DNA of 64,000 nt from Bradyrhizobium guangzhouense (lineage in GTDB: Bacteria > Pseudomonadota > Alphaproteobacteria > Rhizobiales > Xanthobacteraceae). The notes beneath the pieces were generated by a model. That model did not search any database and was not told where the DNA came from. It saw only the letters and a list, made by a program, of their open reading frames with translations. Of this stretch, positions 51,537 through 60,366 are shown one piece after another; position 1 is the first letter of the stretch, and each line of letters starts with the position of its first letter. The DNA lies in NCBI RefSeq assembly GCF_004114955.1, contig NZ_CP030053.1, forward strand, positions 930,001 through 994,000. The letters are read 5' to 3'. The translations under genes were made by a program, and so were the position numbers.

Positions 51537-51956
51537 TCAACCCAACCAGATTTTCTTGCGGAGCGCGCTGATGAAATTCTGCACCTCGGTCGCGTCATGC
51601 GCCAAGGGCTTCATCACGCCCCACACCGGGCGCGGCCAGGCGGCGTCACTGGTGCGGCGTGCGATGATGTGAACATGAAGCTGCGGCACGAGATTGCCGA
51701 GCGCCGCGACATTGAGCTTGTCGCATTTGGTGATCTCCTTCAGCGCGCGCGAGACGCGGGAGATCTCCGTCATCAGCTGTGCCTGCTGCACTTCGTCGAG
51801 ATCGATGATCTCGACCGCGTCGGCGCGCCGCGGCACCAGCAGCAGCCAGGGATAATGCGCGTCCTTGATGACCAGCACCTTCGACAGCGGCAGATCGCCG
51901 ATGTCGATGGTGTCCTCTTTCAGGCGGGAGTGCAGCGACCAGGCGGGTTCGGGCAT
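51537..51956 (-). CDS. HIT-family nucleotide hydrolase/transferase
   Basis: 139 residues from ATG 51956 (MPEPAWSLHSRLKEDTIDI). The histidine triad region is NLVPQLHVHIIARR: the His-Val-His pair is present while the first triad histidine is Gln, as in many proteobacterial members. Members hydrolyse or transfer nucleoside monophosphates from dinucleotides. The genomic link with nudC suggests handling of dinucleotide or cap products. The frame is open upstream to 52052 but runs into a hairpin doublet and is not used. Confidence 0.9.
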   Translation of the reverse strand: MPEPAWSLHSRLKEDTIDIGDLPLSKVLVIKDAHYPWLLLVPRRADAVEIIDLDEVQQAQLMTEISRVSRALKEITKCDKLNVAALGNLVPQLHVHIIARRTSDAAWPRPVWGVMKPLAHDATEVQNFISALRKKIWLG

Positions 51957-52060
51957 GGAGGTTTCCGGATGGCCCGGTGGGGCGGGCGTGTTGGGCCGAC
52001 CATACGATAGGGAGTTGGCGAGGGGAAGGATCGGGCTCCGCAGGGGCCTCATGCTCTATC

Positions 52061-52181
52061 GTCGTCCCGGCGAAGGCCGGGACCCATACTCCGCAGCAGA
52101 TGTGATTGCACGAGATTGGAATTTGCGATCATCGCCAAATGCAATCTCGTGGCTATGGGTCCCGGCCTTCGCCGGGACGAC
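52061..52181. repeat. Hairpin doublet matching the arms of GIY-YIG element A
   Basis: 121 bp. Left arm: gtcgtcccggcgaaggccgg then gacccata; right arm is its inverted copy, tatgggtcccggccttcgcc then gggacgac. Over the first 28 bases each arm is the same as the arms of the element at 29626. Between the arms are about 63 bases without a gene. Confidence 0.9.
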
Positions 52182-52192
52182 GAGGAGAGACC

Positions 52193-53320
52193 TTACGCCT
52201 CCGCCAGCACCCGGGCATTGGCGCGAATCGAGGCTTCGCTCACGCGGATGCCGAGACCCGGCCCATCGGGCACGACGACGTGACCAGCACGGTTGACCAC
52301 GCGCTCTTCCAGCACGTCCTCGGTCAACACGTGATGCGGCATGTAGAACTCGCAGCCGAGCGAGATGCCCGGTGTTGCCGCGATAAGCTGTGTCCCGGCG
52401 GCAAGACCGATGCCGCCTTCCCATAGCGTGCCGCCATAGCCGGGCAGGCCGGCGATGTCGGCAATCGCCATGATCGCCTGCGCCTCGAACAGGCCGCCGG
52501 CTTTCATCAGCTTGATGGAGACGGCATCGGCCGCCTCGCGGCGCACCACCTCCATCATGTCGCGGCGGTCGAAGCAGCTTTCATCGGCAAGCACGGGCGT
52601 TTCCAGCGCCGCGGTGAGCTGCGCCATGACGTCGAGGAACTTGCGCGGCACCGGCTGCTCGATGAAGGTCGGCGCGAACGTCTCGACATTGCGCAGGATC
52701 TTGATCGCGCCGAACGGCACCAAGGCCTGGTTGTAGTCGACGCGCAGATCGACCTTGTCGCCGAATTCCTTCCGGATCGCTTCGAGATGATCAAGGTCTT
52801 CGCGATGCGGCTTCACGCCGGTCTTGACCTTGTAGATGACATTGCCATCTGGAACCATCGTTCGCATCCGCTCGAGATCGGCGGCAAAGTCGGGATCGGC
52901 GATCGAAAACGAAAGAGGAATCGTGTCGCGGACGCGGCCGCCGAGCAGATCGGCAACGGACAGGCCCGAGGATTTGCCGACGATGTCGAGCAGCGCCATC
53001 TCGATTGCGACTTTTGCTTCCGCGTGGCCGACCAGGGCGCGGTCGAGCTCGGCCATCAGCGCGCGGATGCGGCGCACGGATTTGCCGAGCAGGATCGGCC
53101 GCAGATAGATATCGAGCGCGGCGAACGCAGCTTCCGGCGTTCCCGTGAACACCTCCCACGGTGCCGCCTCGCCCCAGCCGACCACGCCGTCGCTGGACGT
53201 CAGCTCGACCAGCACGCGCTTCACCGTGCCCTTGACGTTGCCGACGCCCTGCAGGCGCGCCATCTTGATCGGGCTTTCGATCAGGAACAGGCGGAGACGC
53301 TGGATGGTCGCTTCGGTCAT
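52193..53320 (-). CDS. Enolase-superfamily enzyme, muconate lactonizing (MLE) subgroup
   Basis: 375 residues. The MLE-type residues are all present: K164-x-K166 (YKVKTG), metal ligands Asp195 (RVDYNQ), Glu221 (IEQPVP) and Asp246 (LADESCF), and the opposite-face Lys270 (SIKLMKAGG). These enzymes abstract an alpha proton; activities include cycloisomerisation, N-acyl amino-acid racemisation, o-succinylbenzoate synthesis and dipeptide epimerisation. Its start overlaps the SDR stop by 4 bases, placing it last in an amino-acid-type ABC operon. That context favours an amino-acid derivative or dipeptide as substrate, but this is inference. Confidence 0.85.
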   Translation of the reverse strand: MTEATIQRLRLFLIESPIKMARLQGVGNVKGTVKRVLVELTSSDGVVGWGEAAPWEVFTGTPEAAFAALDIYLRPILLGKSVRRIRALMAELDRALVGHAEAKVAIEMALLDIVGKSSGLSVADLLGGRVRDTIPLSFSIADPDFAADLERMRTMVPDGNVIYKVKTGVKPHREDLDHLEAIRKEFGDKVDLRVDYNQALVPFGAIKILRNVETFAPTFIEQPVPRKFLDVMAQLTAALETPVLADESCFDRRDMMEVVRREAADAVSIKLMKAGGLFEAQAIMAIADIAGLPGYGGTLWEGGIGLAAGTQLIAATPGISLGCEFYMPHHVLTEDVLEERVVNRAGHVVVPDGPGLGIRVSEASIRANARVLAEA

Positions 53321-54072
53321 GTCAGGCCTCCATTGACGTGCCAGACCTGGCCGGTGACATAGGATGCTTTCGGGGATGCCAGGAAGGCGATGATCTCGGC
53401 GACCTCCTCCGGCCGCCCGCGGCGTTGCATCGGAATCAGCGCTTCGGTTGCCGCGATCTGCTCGGGCGACAGCCGGCTCTCGCTGGGCTTGTCCTTGACG
53501 ATCAGGCCCGGGGCCACGGCGTTGACGGTGATGCCGTCCGTCGCGAGCTCGACCGCGGTCAGCCGCACCAGCGCTTCGAGCGCGGAGCGGCTTGCGGCCG
53601 TGGCTGCGAACGGCGCGAATTCGGGCCGGATCGCGTGCGCGACAAAGGACGATACCGCGACGATCCGCGCATCTTTCGCGGCCCGCAACAGCGGCAGTGC
53701 GGCTTCGACCATTCGGGTGAACGCCAGCGCCGATTCGTCCATCGCCTGCCGGAAATGATCCGCGGGCGTGCCGATCGCGCTGCCGCGGCGGGCGTGGCCG
53801 CCGACGAGAACCAGTCCGTCGAGCCGGCCGAAGGCGGCATGCGTGGCGGCGATGGCATCGGTCACGGCTGCGTCCACGGCGAGATCGCCAAGACATTTGG
53901 CGACCACCGCGCCCTTTGCCTCGGCTTCCGCCGCGGTGGCATCGAGGCCCGCGGCGTTGGAGCGCGTGTGCAGCAGCAGCCCGGTGCCGGGGCCTGCGAG
54001 CAGCTCTGCGGTGGCGCGGCCGATGCCGCTGGCGGCGCCGGTGACGAGATAGACGCGATTGATCCCAGGCAT
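53317..54072 (-). CDS. SDR-fold protein lacking catalytic Tyr/Lys
   Basis: 251 residues with a short-chain dehydrogenase Rossmann fold: [15 protein letters not shown] binds the cofactor, and AVSSFVAH holds the active-site Ser region. The usual Y-x-x-x-K is replaced by Thr158-Ala-Ala-Ser-Arg162 in [14 protein letters not shown], followed by the ordinary [15 protein letters not shown]. It may be a pseudoenzyme or use another mechanism. ATG 54072 overlaps the ATPase stop by one base, and its own stop overlaps the MLE-type enzyme by 4 bases. Confidence 0.85.
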   Translation of the reverse strand: MPGINRVYLVTGAASGIGRATAELLAGPGTGLLLHTRSNAAGLDATAAEAEAKGAVVAKCLGDLAVDAAVTDAIAATHAAFGRLDGLVLVGGHARRGSAIGTPADHFRQAMDESALAFTRMVEAALPLLRAAKDARIVAVSSFVAHAIRPEFAPFAATAASRSALEALVRLTAVELATDGITVNAVAPGLIVKDKPSESRLSPEQIAATEALIPMQRRGRPEEVAEIIAFLASPKASYVTGQVWHVNGGLT

Positions 54073-54878
54073 CACGAGGTCGCGTTCGCCGGCGGCAGCG
54101 CGCCGGTGCGATGGAAATGGCTGAGGAAGGCGCGCGTCGCGGCTTCCCGGGGATTGTCGATCACCTGCCGCGCGGGTCCTTCCTCGACCACGATTCCGTC
54201 GCGCATGAAGATGAGGCGGTCGGCGACCTCGCGGGCAAACGCGATCTCGTGGGTCACGATCACCATGGTCATGCCTTCGGAGGCCAGCTGCTGGATCACG
54301 CTCAGCACCTCGCCGACGAGCTCCGGATCGAGCGCCGAGGTCGCCTCGTCGAACAGCATCACATCAGGCTCCATCGCCAGCGCGCGTGCGATCGCGACGC
54401 GCTGCTTCTGGCCGCCGGAGAGCGTTGCCGGATATTGGTCCGCCTTCTCCGCAAGACCGACCTTGGCAAGCTGCGCCCGCGCGAGCTTCTCGGCGTCGGC
54501 TTTGGCCATGCGCCGCACCGTGACCGGTCCCTCCATCACGTTCTGCAGCGTCGTCATGTGCGGGAACAGGTTGAAGTGCTGGAACACCATGCCCGTGGTG
54601 GCGCGGAATTTTGCGAGTGTCTTCACATCTGGGAGCTTCGTGCCCTCACCGAATGAAAAGCTGATATCGCCGACGCGCACGCTGCCGCCATCGGGCACGA
54701 CCAGCAGGTTGATGCAGCGGAGCAGCGTGGATTTGCCCGAGCCGGACGGACCGATCAGCGCCACGACACCGCCCTTGGCGACGTCGAGATTGATGTTCTT
54801 CAAAACCTCGTTGCTGCCAAAGCTCTTGCGCAGGCCGCGGATCTCGATTTTCGAAACGGTCTTGGATGTCTCGCTCAT
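54072..54878 (-). CDS. Polar amino acid ABC transporter, ATP-binding protein
   Basis: 268 residues. Walker A is [11 protein letters not shown], the Q-loop is in [16 protein letters not shown], the signature is [15 protein letters not shown], Walker B is [17 protein letters not shown], and the H-loop is [11 protein letters not shown]. This is the GlnQ/HisP-type importer ATPase. Its start overlaps the permease stop by 4 bases and its stop overlaps the SDR start by one base, so translation of the operon is tightly coupled. Confidence 0.95.
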   Translation of the reverse strand: MSETSKTVSKIEIRGLRKSFGSNEVLKNINLDVAKGGVVALIGPSGSGKSTLLRCINLLVVPDGGSVRVGDISFSFGEGTKLPDVKTLAKFRATTGMVFQHFNLFPHMTTLQNVMEGPVTVRRMAKADAEKLARAQLAKVGLAEKADQYPATLSGGQKQRVAIARALAMEPDVMLFDEATSALDPELVGEVLSVIQQLASEGMTMVIVTHEIAFAREVADRLIFMRDGIVVEEGPARQVIDNPREAATRAFLSHFHRTGALPPANATS

Positions 54879-55537
54879 TCGCCAACCGCCAGTCGCTTCT
54901 CGCCGCGGCGGACGATGATGGTGAGCGGGATCAGGATCGCCGCATAGGCGACCGCAACCGCAGTATAGGTCTCGAGCGGCCGGTAGCTGTCATGAGCGGC
55001 GACCTGGCTCTGATAGACCAGATCGGGCACTGCCAGCACCGAGACCAGCGAGGTGTTCTTGAACTGGATGATGGACTGGTTCATCAGCGCCGGGATCATG
55101 CGCTTGATCGCCTGCGGCAGCACGATGCGTCGCATGCTCTGGCCGGGCGTCATGCCGAGCGCCGCGCCGGCTTCCGACTGGCCCTTGTCGATCGAGATGA
55201 TGCCGCCGCGGATGATTTCCGAATAGAACGAGCCGCCATAGAGCGACAGCGCCAGCGCCGAGGCGGTGATCGGCGTCATCTCGACACCGGCCAGGATCGG
55301 CAGCGCATAATAGAACCAGATCAGCTGCACCAGGATCGGCGTGCAGCGGAAGGCCTCGATGAAGGTCAGGGCGAGGAGCCGCACCGGCTTGAAGCGTGAC
55401 AGGCTGCCGAACGCACCGAGCAGGCCGAAGGCGAGGCCCAGCAACACGATCACCACGGTGAAGCCGACGGTGACGCCAAGCCCGTCGAGAAAGAGCCAGC
55501 GATAGCTCCAGAGGATGCCGAAGTCCCACTGATACAT
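54875..55537 (-). CDS. Polar amino acid ABC transporter, permease (HisM/GlnP type)
   Basis: 220 residues with about five membrane segments. The EAA loop, which contacts the ATPase, is [20 protein letters not shown]. The TM region includes [23 protein letters not shown] split at the Arg-Cys-Thr, as in three-gene amino acid importers. Only one permease gene is present, so a homodimer is likely. A 78-bp palindromic repeat separates it from the binding-protein gene. Confidence 0.93.
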   Translation of the reverse strand: MYQWDFGILWSYRWLFLDGLGVTVGFTVVIVLLGLAFGLLGAFGSLSRFKPVRLLALTFIEAFRCTPILVQLIWFYYALPILAGVEMTPITASALALSLYGGSFYSEIIRGGIISIDKGQSEAGAALGMTPGQSMRRIVLPQAIKRMIPALMNQSIIQFKNTSLVSVLAVPDLVYQSQVAAHDSYRPLETYTAVAVAYAAILIPLTIIVRRGEKRLAVGE

Positions 55538-55563
55538 GCGTGTTCTTACTCGTCGTGGGTATC

Positions 55564-55641
55564 GTCATTCCGGGGCGCCCGAAGGGCGAACCCGGAATCT
55601 CGAGATTCCGGGTTCGATGCTGCGCATCGCCCCGGAATGAC
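55564..55641. repeat. Complex palindromic repeat, family 2 (copy 2), inside the ABC operon
   Basis: 78 bp. It has the same ends (GTCATTCCGGGGC / GCCCCGGAATGAC) and the same 28-bp central palindrome as the copy at 26472. The side hairpins are gccc-gaa-gggc (left) and gatgc-tgc-gcatc (right), so stem sequences differ from copy 1 while pairing is kept. Its place between the binding-protein and permease genes could stabilise the upstream mRNA. Confidence 0.88.
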
Positions 55642-55652
55642 AGTGGGAAAGC

Positions 55653-56519
55653 TTACAGCGAAACGCCCGGCGGAATGTCCGCCTCCGTCACGCCCACCAG
55701 TTCCATGTTGGTGATGATGGCGTTGCGGATGAAGCCGAGGCCCTTGTTGAAGTCGATCCAGGTGTTGACGTAGTCGCGCCAGGTCTTGTCGTTCTCGCGG
55801 CGGAAGCCGGCATTCGACGTGGTCGCGAAGATCGGGGTCGGCAGCACGAACTGGCCGAGCGAAGGGTTCTTCTTCAGCACGGTCAGCGACAGCATGGTGA
55901 TCAGGCACTGCGCGTCGACGCGGCCGGTCTGCAGCGCGGCGGTGGCATCGTCGGCGGTCTTCAGCCGCGAGATCTGCGCCTTCGGCGTCAGGCGGCTGAC
56001 GACCTGGTCGTGCGAGGAGCCCTGGTCGACCGCGATCTTGATGTCGGGCGAGTTCAGCTCGGCCCAGCTCTTCGGCTTGAAGTCCTTCTTGCAGAGAATG
56101 CCGAAGGCGTTGTTGAAAACAGGGATCGAGAAGTCGATCACCAGCGCGCGCTTCGGCGTCGGGTTCAGGCCGAAGAAGATGTCGATCTTGTTGGATTGGA
56201 GATCCAGCACCGAATTGCCCCAGGTGGTCTCGGTGATCTCGAGCTCGGCCTCCATGTCGTCGGCCAGGGCCTTGGCGATGTCGATGTAGAAGCCCTTCCA
56301 TTGACCGCTGGAGAGGTCCTTCATGTAATAGGGCGCGCCGCCGCCGACTGCGCCGATCCGCATCTTCTTGGTGCGGCGGATGCGGGCGAAGGTCGATTCG
56401 TTGGGATCGGCCGCCTGGGCTGCGGCCGGAGAGGCCAGCGCGCCGGCGGCTGCCGCGCCGATGGCGCCAAGTCCGGCACCAAGTCCGACAATCGATGCAA
56501 CATCACGACGTGTAACCAT
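55653..56519 (-). CDS. Amino acid ABC transporter, periplasmic binding protein
   Basis: 288 residues from ATG 56519. The N-terminus MVTRRDVASIVGLGAGLGAI with a twin Arg and Ala-rich stretch looks like a Tat or Sec signal ending near AAAQ. The mature family-3 binding domain has KKMRIGAVGGGAPYYM, QWKGFYIDIAKALADDM, NSVLDLQSNKIDIFFGL and RVDAQCLITML. The ligand is probably a polar amino acid or derivative. It is the first gene of the ABC-SDR-MLE operon and the likely major product, since a palindromic repeat follows it. Confidence 0.92.
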   Translation of the reverse strand: MVTRRDVASIVGLGAGLGAIGAAAAGALASPAAAQAADPNESTFARIRRTKKMRIGAVGGGAPYYMKDLSSGQWKGFYIDIAKALADDMEAELEITETTWGNSVLDLQSNKIDIFFGLNPTPKRALVIDFSIPVFNNAFGILCKKDFKPKSWAELNSPDIKIAVDQGSSHDQVVSRLTPKAQISRLKTADDATAALQTGRVDAQCLITMLSLTVLKKNPSLGQFVLPTPIFATTSNAGFRRENDKTWRDYVNTWIDFNKGLGFIRNAIITNMELVGVTEADIPPGVSL

Positions 56520-56701
56520 TGGGATCAATCGCTTTTCTGGTTAGGTGGAGTTCCGGCAGCGTTCTTACCAAGGCGGCCTTGGTAGCGAAAGCACAGCCTA
56601 TCGGCTGGGCAGGTCAGGAATTGCCCGGATGCTGGGCAAGATCAAGTGGGCCAATGTGATACCCGCTTGCTTTCCCGCTCCTTTGGCCCCAAATAGGGAT
56701 C

Positions 56702-56799
56702 GGGAGATTGGCGGTGGACGAGCCACTCGCCAACCGGGTCAGGTCCGGAAGGAAGCAGCCCTAACGAGGTCCGGATCGGGTCGCTCGTCAGTCTCCTAC
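56702..56799 (+). ncRNA. ffs: Signal recognition particle RNA (4.5S-type)
   Basis: A short SRP RNA. The conserved apical loop is present at 56738-56766: GGTCAGGTCCGGAAGGAAGC, then AGCCCTAAC, with the GGAA tetraloop that binds Ffh. The ends pair (ggaga near 56704 with tctcc near 56795, and gacgagc with gctcgtc), and a TTTTTT run follows at 56802. The position just upstream of dnaX is the usual one in alphaproteobacteria. End points are estimated within a few bases. Confidence 0.93.
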
Positions 56800-56893
56800 C
56801 TGTTTTTTCGAGCGAATTGCGCTGGCGGGTCTCCCGCTGGCGCGCTCCTGTCCGCAAAAGCCAGCCGAGAGACATTCCATTGCGGATTGACCG

Positions 56894-58735
56894 ATGACCG
56901 ACGCTGGCGCCCCTCCACCTCCTGATAGCGCCGGCCCGGCCGGCAACGCGCCTTACCGGGTGCTGGCGCGGAAATACCGCCCCTCGAGCTTCGACGATCT
57001 GATCGGCCAGGAGGCCGTGGTCCGCACGGTCTCCAACGCGTTCGAGACCGGGCGGATTCCGCAGGCCTGGATCCTCACCGGCGTCCGCGGCGTCGGCAAG
57101 ACCACCACCGCGCGCATTCTTGCCCGTGCACTCAACTACGAGATGCCGGATGGCTCGGTGAAGGGCCCGACCATCCACATGCCGACCCTTGGCGTGCATT
57201 GCCAGGCGATCATGGAAAGCCGGCACATGGACGTGCTGGAGATGGACGCGGCCTCGCACACCGGCGTCGATGACGTCCGCCAGATCAACGACAGCGTGCG
57301 CTATGCGCCGGCCAGCGCCCGCTACAAGGTCTACATCATCGACGAAGTCCACATGCTGTCGACGGCGGCGTTCAACGCCTTCCTGAAGACGCTGGAGGAG
57401 CCGCCGGAGCACGCCAAATTCGTGTTCGCGACGACCGAGATCCGCAAGGTCCCGGTCACGGTGCTGTCGCGCTGCCAGCGCTTTGACCTGCGCCGCGTCG
57501 AGGCCGACGTGCTGATGAAGCACCTCGCCAACATCGCCGCGAAGGAGAGCGTCGAGATCGAGCCCGAGGCGCTCGGCATCATCGCGCGCGCGGCGGAAGG
57601 CTCGGTGCGCGATTCGCTGTCGCTGCTCGATCAGGCGATTGCGCATGCGGCGGGGCAGGTGAAGGCCGATGCCGTCAGGCAGATGCTGGGCCTCGCCGAT
57701 CGCACCCGAGTCATCGATCTGTTCGAATCGCTGGCGCGCGGCGACATCGCGGCCGCGTTCAAGGAGTTCCGCGATCAGTACGATGTCGGCGCCGATCCGA
57801 TCGTCGTGCTGTCTGATCTGGCCGAATTCGTCAATTTCGTCACCCGCGTGAAGATCGTGCCCGTTACGGCCGACAACGTCGCTTATGGCGAGACCGAGCG
57901 CGTGCGTGCGCGCGATTTCGCCTCGAAGATCTCGATGCGCGTGCTGTCGCGGATGTGGCAGATGCTGCTCAAGGGCATCACCGAGGTGCAGGGCGCGACG
58001 CGTCCCGCCGCGGCCGCCGAAATGGTGCTGGTGCGCATCGCCTATGTCGCCGACCTGCCGACGCCGGACGAAGCGATCCGGATGCTGGAGCAGAACGGCG
58101 GCGGCTCGCCGGTCGTGGGCGGCGGCGCTGGAGCGCGTGGGAACGCGCCGTCCGCACCGATGGCCTCTGCCGTATCCGCGACCTCCGCGGCGCCGGTTCG
58201 CATGCCGACCTCGTCGCCGACTGCATTCGGTGGCGGCGCCCGGCCGCAGATGGCGGCGCCAGCACCGGATCCGCAAGGCGCGGCGCCCCAGTTGCGCATC
58301 ACGAGCTTCATGCAGCTCGTCGCGCTTGCCAGTCAGAAGCGCGACGTCATGACCAAGGCCGCGCTCGAAGGCGACATGCGCCTTGTTCGGTTCGAGGAAG
58401 GCCGGCTCGAAATCGCGCTCGAGCCGAACGCCTCCAAGACCATGATCACCGAGCTCGCGAAAAAGTTCGAGATGTGGACCGGCCGGCGCTGGACCATCAT
58501 CGTTTCCAACGAGCAGGGCCAGGCGACGCTGCGCTCGATGAACCAGGCCGCCAAGCAGGAACATGCCCGCACCGCCGAGGCCGATCCGCGCGTGCAGGAG
58601 GTGCTGTCGCGCTTCCCCGGTGCGAAGGTCGTCGAGGTCCGCAGGCTTGCCCCCGAGACGCCGGAATCCAATGGTAACGCCGACTACGGCTCTGACGATC
58701 CGCCCGACGGTTCCGACGCCGACGACGATCTCTAG
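56894..58735 (+). CDS. dnaX: DNA polymerase III subunit gamma/tau
   Basis: 613 residues. The clamp-loader AAA+ ATPase covers residues ~15-380, with Walker A GVRGVGKTTTARILARAL, Walker B YIIDEVHMLS, sensor 1 FVFATTEI and the arginine finger region SRCQRFDLRR. The zinc module of E. coli DnaX is reduced here: between Walker A and the Asp-Ala-Ala-Ser segment only GVHCQAIMES remains. An Ala/Gly/Pro-rich linker (~395-460) joins the tau C-terminal domain (SFMQLVALASQKRDVMTKAA). It is followed by ybaB and recR. A 715-residue frame on the other strand is a shadow. Confidence 0.95.
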   Translation: MTDAGAPPPPDSAGPAGNAPYRVLARKYRPSSFDDLIGQEAVVRTVSNAFETGRIPQAWILTGVRGVGKTTTARILARALNYEMPDGSVKGPTIHMPTLGVHCQAIMESRHMDVLEMDAASHTGVDDVRQINDSVRYAPASARYKVYIIDEVHMLSTAAFNAFLKTLEEPPEHAKFVFATTEIRKVPVTVLSRCQRFDLRRVEADVLMKHLANIAAKESVEIEPEALGIIARAAEGSVRDSLSLLDQAIAHAAGQVKADAVRQMLGLADRTRVIDLFESLARGDIAAAFKEFRDQYDVGADPIVVLSDLAEFVNFVTRVKIVPVTADNVAYGETERVRARDFASKISMRVLSRMWQMLLKGITEVQGATRPAAAAEMVLVRIAYVADLPTPDEAIRMLEQNGGGSPVVGGGAGARGNAPSAPMASAVSATSAAPVRMPTSSPTAFGGGARPQMAAPAPDPQGAAPQLRITSFMQLVALASQKRDVMTKAALEGDMRLVRFEEGRLEIALEPNASKTMITELAKKFEMWTGRRWTIIVSNEQGQATLRSMNQAAKQEHARTAEADPRVQEVLSRFPGAKVVEVRRLAPETPESNGNADYGSDDPPDGSDADDDL

Positions 58736-58783
58736 AGCATGATCCGGAAATGTGTGTCGCGGTTTTCCGACGGGATCATGCTC
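58735..58783. repeat. Dispersed GAGCATGATCC palindrome after dnaX
   Basis: gagcatgatcc at the left pairs perfectly with ggatcatgctc at the right, with inner ggaaa/ttttcc. This unit, lead-in AGAGCATGATCCGGAAA, is a frequent intergenic palindrome in Rhizobiales. It starts within the dnaX stop codon. A second hairpin (aagcgcg / cgcgctt) follows at 58797-58816 before the ybaB start. Confidence 0.75.
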
Positions 58784-58836
58784 AAACAAAATGCTAAAGC
58801 GCGTTTAACCGCGCTTCTTTCCAAGGACGAAAACCC

Positions 58837-59157
58837 ATGGCTGATTTTCTCGGCATGATGAAGCAGGCGGCCCAGCTGCAATCCAAGATGCAGGAGATGC
58901 AGGAGCAACTCGGCAATGTGGAGGTCGAGGGCATCTCCGGTGGCGGTCTCGTCGCCGTGCGCATGACTGCGAAGATGGACGTCAAGGGCGTCAAGATCGA
59001 TCCCTCGCTGATGAAGCCGGAAGAGCGCGAGGTGCTGGAAGACCTGCTCGTCACCGCGCTCGGTGATGCCCGCCGCAAGGCCGAGACCGCGATGCAGGAG
59101 AAGATGCAGTCGCTCACGGGCGGGCTCGGCCTGCCGCCGGGGCTGTTCGGCCAGTAA
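58837..59157 (+). CDS. ybaB: YbaB/EbfC nucleoid-associated protein
   Basis: 106 residues, starting [19 protein letters not shown] and carrying [19 protein letters not shown], the conserved tweezer-like dimer core, and [14 protein letters not shown]. It binds DNA non-specifically and is almost always encoded between dnaX and recR, as here. AAGGA precedes the ATG. Its TAA is one base before the recR start, so the two are translationally coupled. Confidence 0.95.
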   Translation: MADFLGMMKQAAQLQSKMQEMQEQLGNVEVEGISGGGLVAVRMTAKMDVKGVKIDPSLMKPEEREVLEDLLVTALGDARRKAETAMQEKMQSLTGGLGLPPGLFGQ

Positions 59158-59158
59158 C

Positions 59159-59761
59159 ATGGGCGCGGTTGCAGGTCCCGAAATCGAGCGGCTGGTCCAG
59201 CTTCTCGCGCGGCTGCCGGGTTTGGGCCCGCGCTCCGCGCGGCGCGCGGCGCTGCATCTGATCAAGAAGCGCGAAGCGCTGATGATGCCGTTGTCGTCGG
59301 CCTTGCAGGTCGCGCTGGACAAGGTCCAGGTCTGCAAGACCTGCGGCAACATCGACACGCAAAATCCCTGCACGGTCTGCACCGATCCGAAGCGCGATCC
59401 CGCCATCATCGTCGTCGTCGCGGATGTCGCCGATCTCTGGGCGCTGGAGCGGGCCAACGCGACGCAAGGCCGCTATCACGTGCTGGGCGCGACCCTGTCG
59501 CCGCTCGACGGCGTCGGCCCGCAGGACCTCACCATCGACGCGCTGGTCGCGCGCGCGCACGCGGCCGAGGTGCACGAGATCATTCTTGCGCTGAATGCGA
59601 CGGTCGACGGCCAGACCACGGCGCATTACATCACCGACCTGCTTCAGGACGCCAACGTCAAGGTCACCCGGCTGGCCCATGGTGTGCCCGTCGGCGGCGA
59701 GCTTGATTATCTCGATGAGGGCACGCTATCGGCTGCCATGCGACAGCGGACCCTGTTCTAG
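59159..59761 (+). CDS. recR: Recombination mediator protein RecR
   Basis: 200 residues from ATG 59159. The helix-hairpin-helix is [19 protein letters not shown]; the zinc finger is [16 protein letters not shown]; the Toprim domain includes [27 protein letters not shown] and [19 protein letters not shown]. It works with RecO and RecF to load RecA on gaps. Length equals the E. coli protein. The frame upstream to 59063 overlaps ybaB and is not used. Confidence 0.96.
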   Translation: MGAVAGPEIERLVQLLARLPGLGPRSARRAALHLIKKREALMMPLSSALQVALDKVQVCKTCGNIDTQNPCTVCTDPKRDPAIIVVVADVADLWALERANATQGRYHVLGATLSPLDGVGPQDLTIDALVARAHAAEVHEIILALNATVDGQTTAHYITDLLQDANVKVTRLAHGVPVGGELDYLDEGTLSAAMRQRTLF

Positions 59762-59786
59762 CCACAGACCCCACGGAACGGACGAC

Positions 59787-60224
59787 ATGACGAAACGATT
59801 CGCCACACGATCGGCTTTGGCCGCGACGATGCTGCTGCTGGTGACGCCGGCCATCGCCGCCGCCCAGGAGGACGATGGGGCGCCGCCGCCGTCGAAGCCC
59901 GGCAAGCCGATCAGCGCCGGCGAAGTGCTGTCGGGCGAGCTCAACGCCATGAAGATCCGCGACGTCAAGAACGCCGGCAAGCGGGTTGCGATGTACCAGA
60001 TCACCTCCGAGCCGCGCCGCCTGCCGGCGCCGAACGGGCTGTGCGATCTCGAGACCGGACCTGAGACGTTCCAGCTCGTCACCTCCAGCGACGCGCAGGC
60101 CTCGCAGCTGAAGTCGTTCGTCGGCAAGGAGATCTCGGTCAAGGTCGACGAGATCGCCTGCGCCAGCGATCCCGGCCAGATGAGCGAGGCCGTGGTGACG
60201 AAGTGGAGTTTGGTGAAGAAGTAA
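59787..60224 (+). CDS. Exported protein of unknown function
   Basis: 145 residues from ATG 59787. The signal peptide is MTKRFATRSALAATMLLLVT, cleaved near AAAQ. An acidic, proline-rich linker (EDDGAPPPSKPGKP) leads to a compact C-terminal domain with one cysteine pair (GLCDLETG and EIACASDP) and beta-strand-rich pattern. It follows recR by 25 bases on the same strand and may be co-transcribed. It is a plausible periplasmic protein of a Bradyrhizobium-restricted family; function unknown. Confidence 0.75.
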   Translation: MTKRFATRSALAATMLLLVTPAIAAAQEDDGAPPPSKPGKPISAGEVLSGELNAMKIRDVKNAGKRVAMYQITSEPRRLPAPNGLCDLETGPETFQLVTSSDAQASQLKSFVGKEISVKVDEIACASDPGQMSEAVVTKWSLVKK

Positions 60225-60258
60225 GGGGGGAGCGCGACGCTTTCGCGGCGTTTTCGGT

Positions 60259-60357
60259 GTCATCGCCCGCGAAGGCGGGCGATCCAGTACGCCGCGGCCT
60301 CGCGGACAATCACGACTGCCTCGGAGTACTGGATGCCCCGCCTTCGCGGGGCATGAC
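60259..60357. repeat. Hairpin doublet, GC-rich subfamily
   Basis: 99 bp. Left arm: GTCAT, stem CGCCCGC-gaag-GCGGGCG, ATCCAGTACGCCGCGG. Right arm (reverse complement): GTCAT, stem GCCCCGC-gaag-GCGGGGC, ATCCAGTACTCC. It is close to the doublet at 33013 in both arms, and lies between convergent genes. Confidence 0.9.
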
Positions 60358-60366
60358 AGCCGGGCC

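Noticed and set aside
56642..58789. 715-residue open frame on the minus strand opposite dnaX
   Set aside because: It is an exact antisense shadow of dnaX. High-GC codon bias keeps the complementary frame open; the translation is His/Arg/Asp-rich with no domain.
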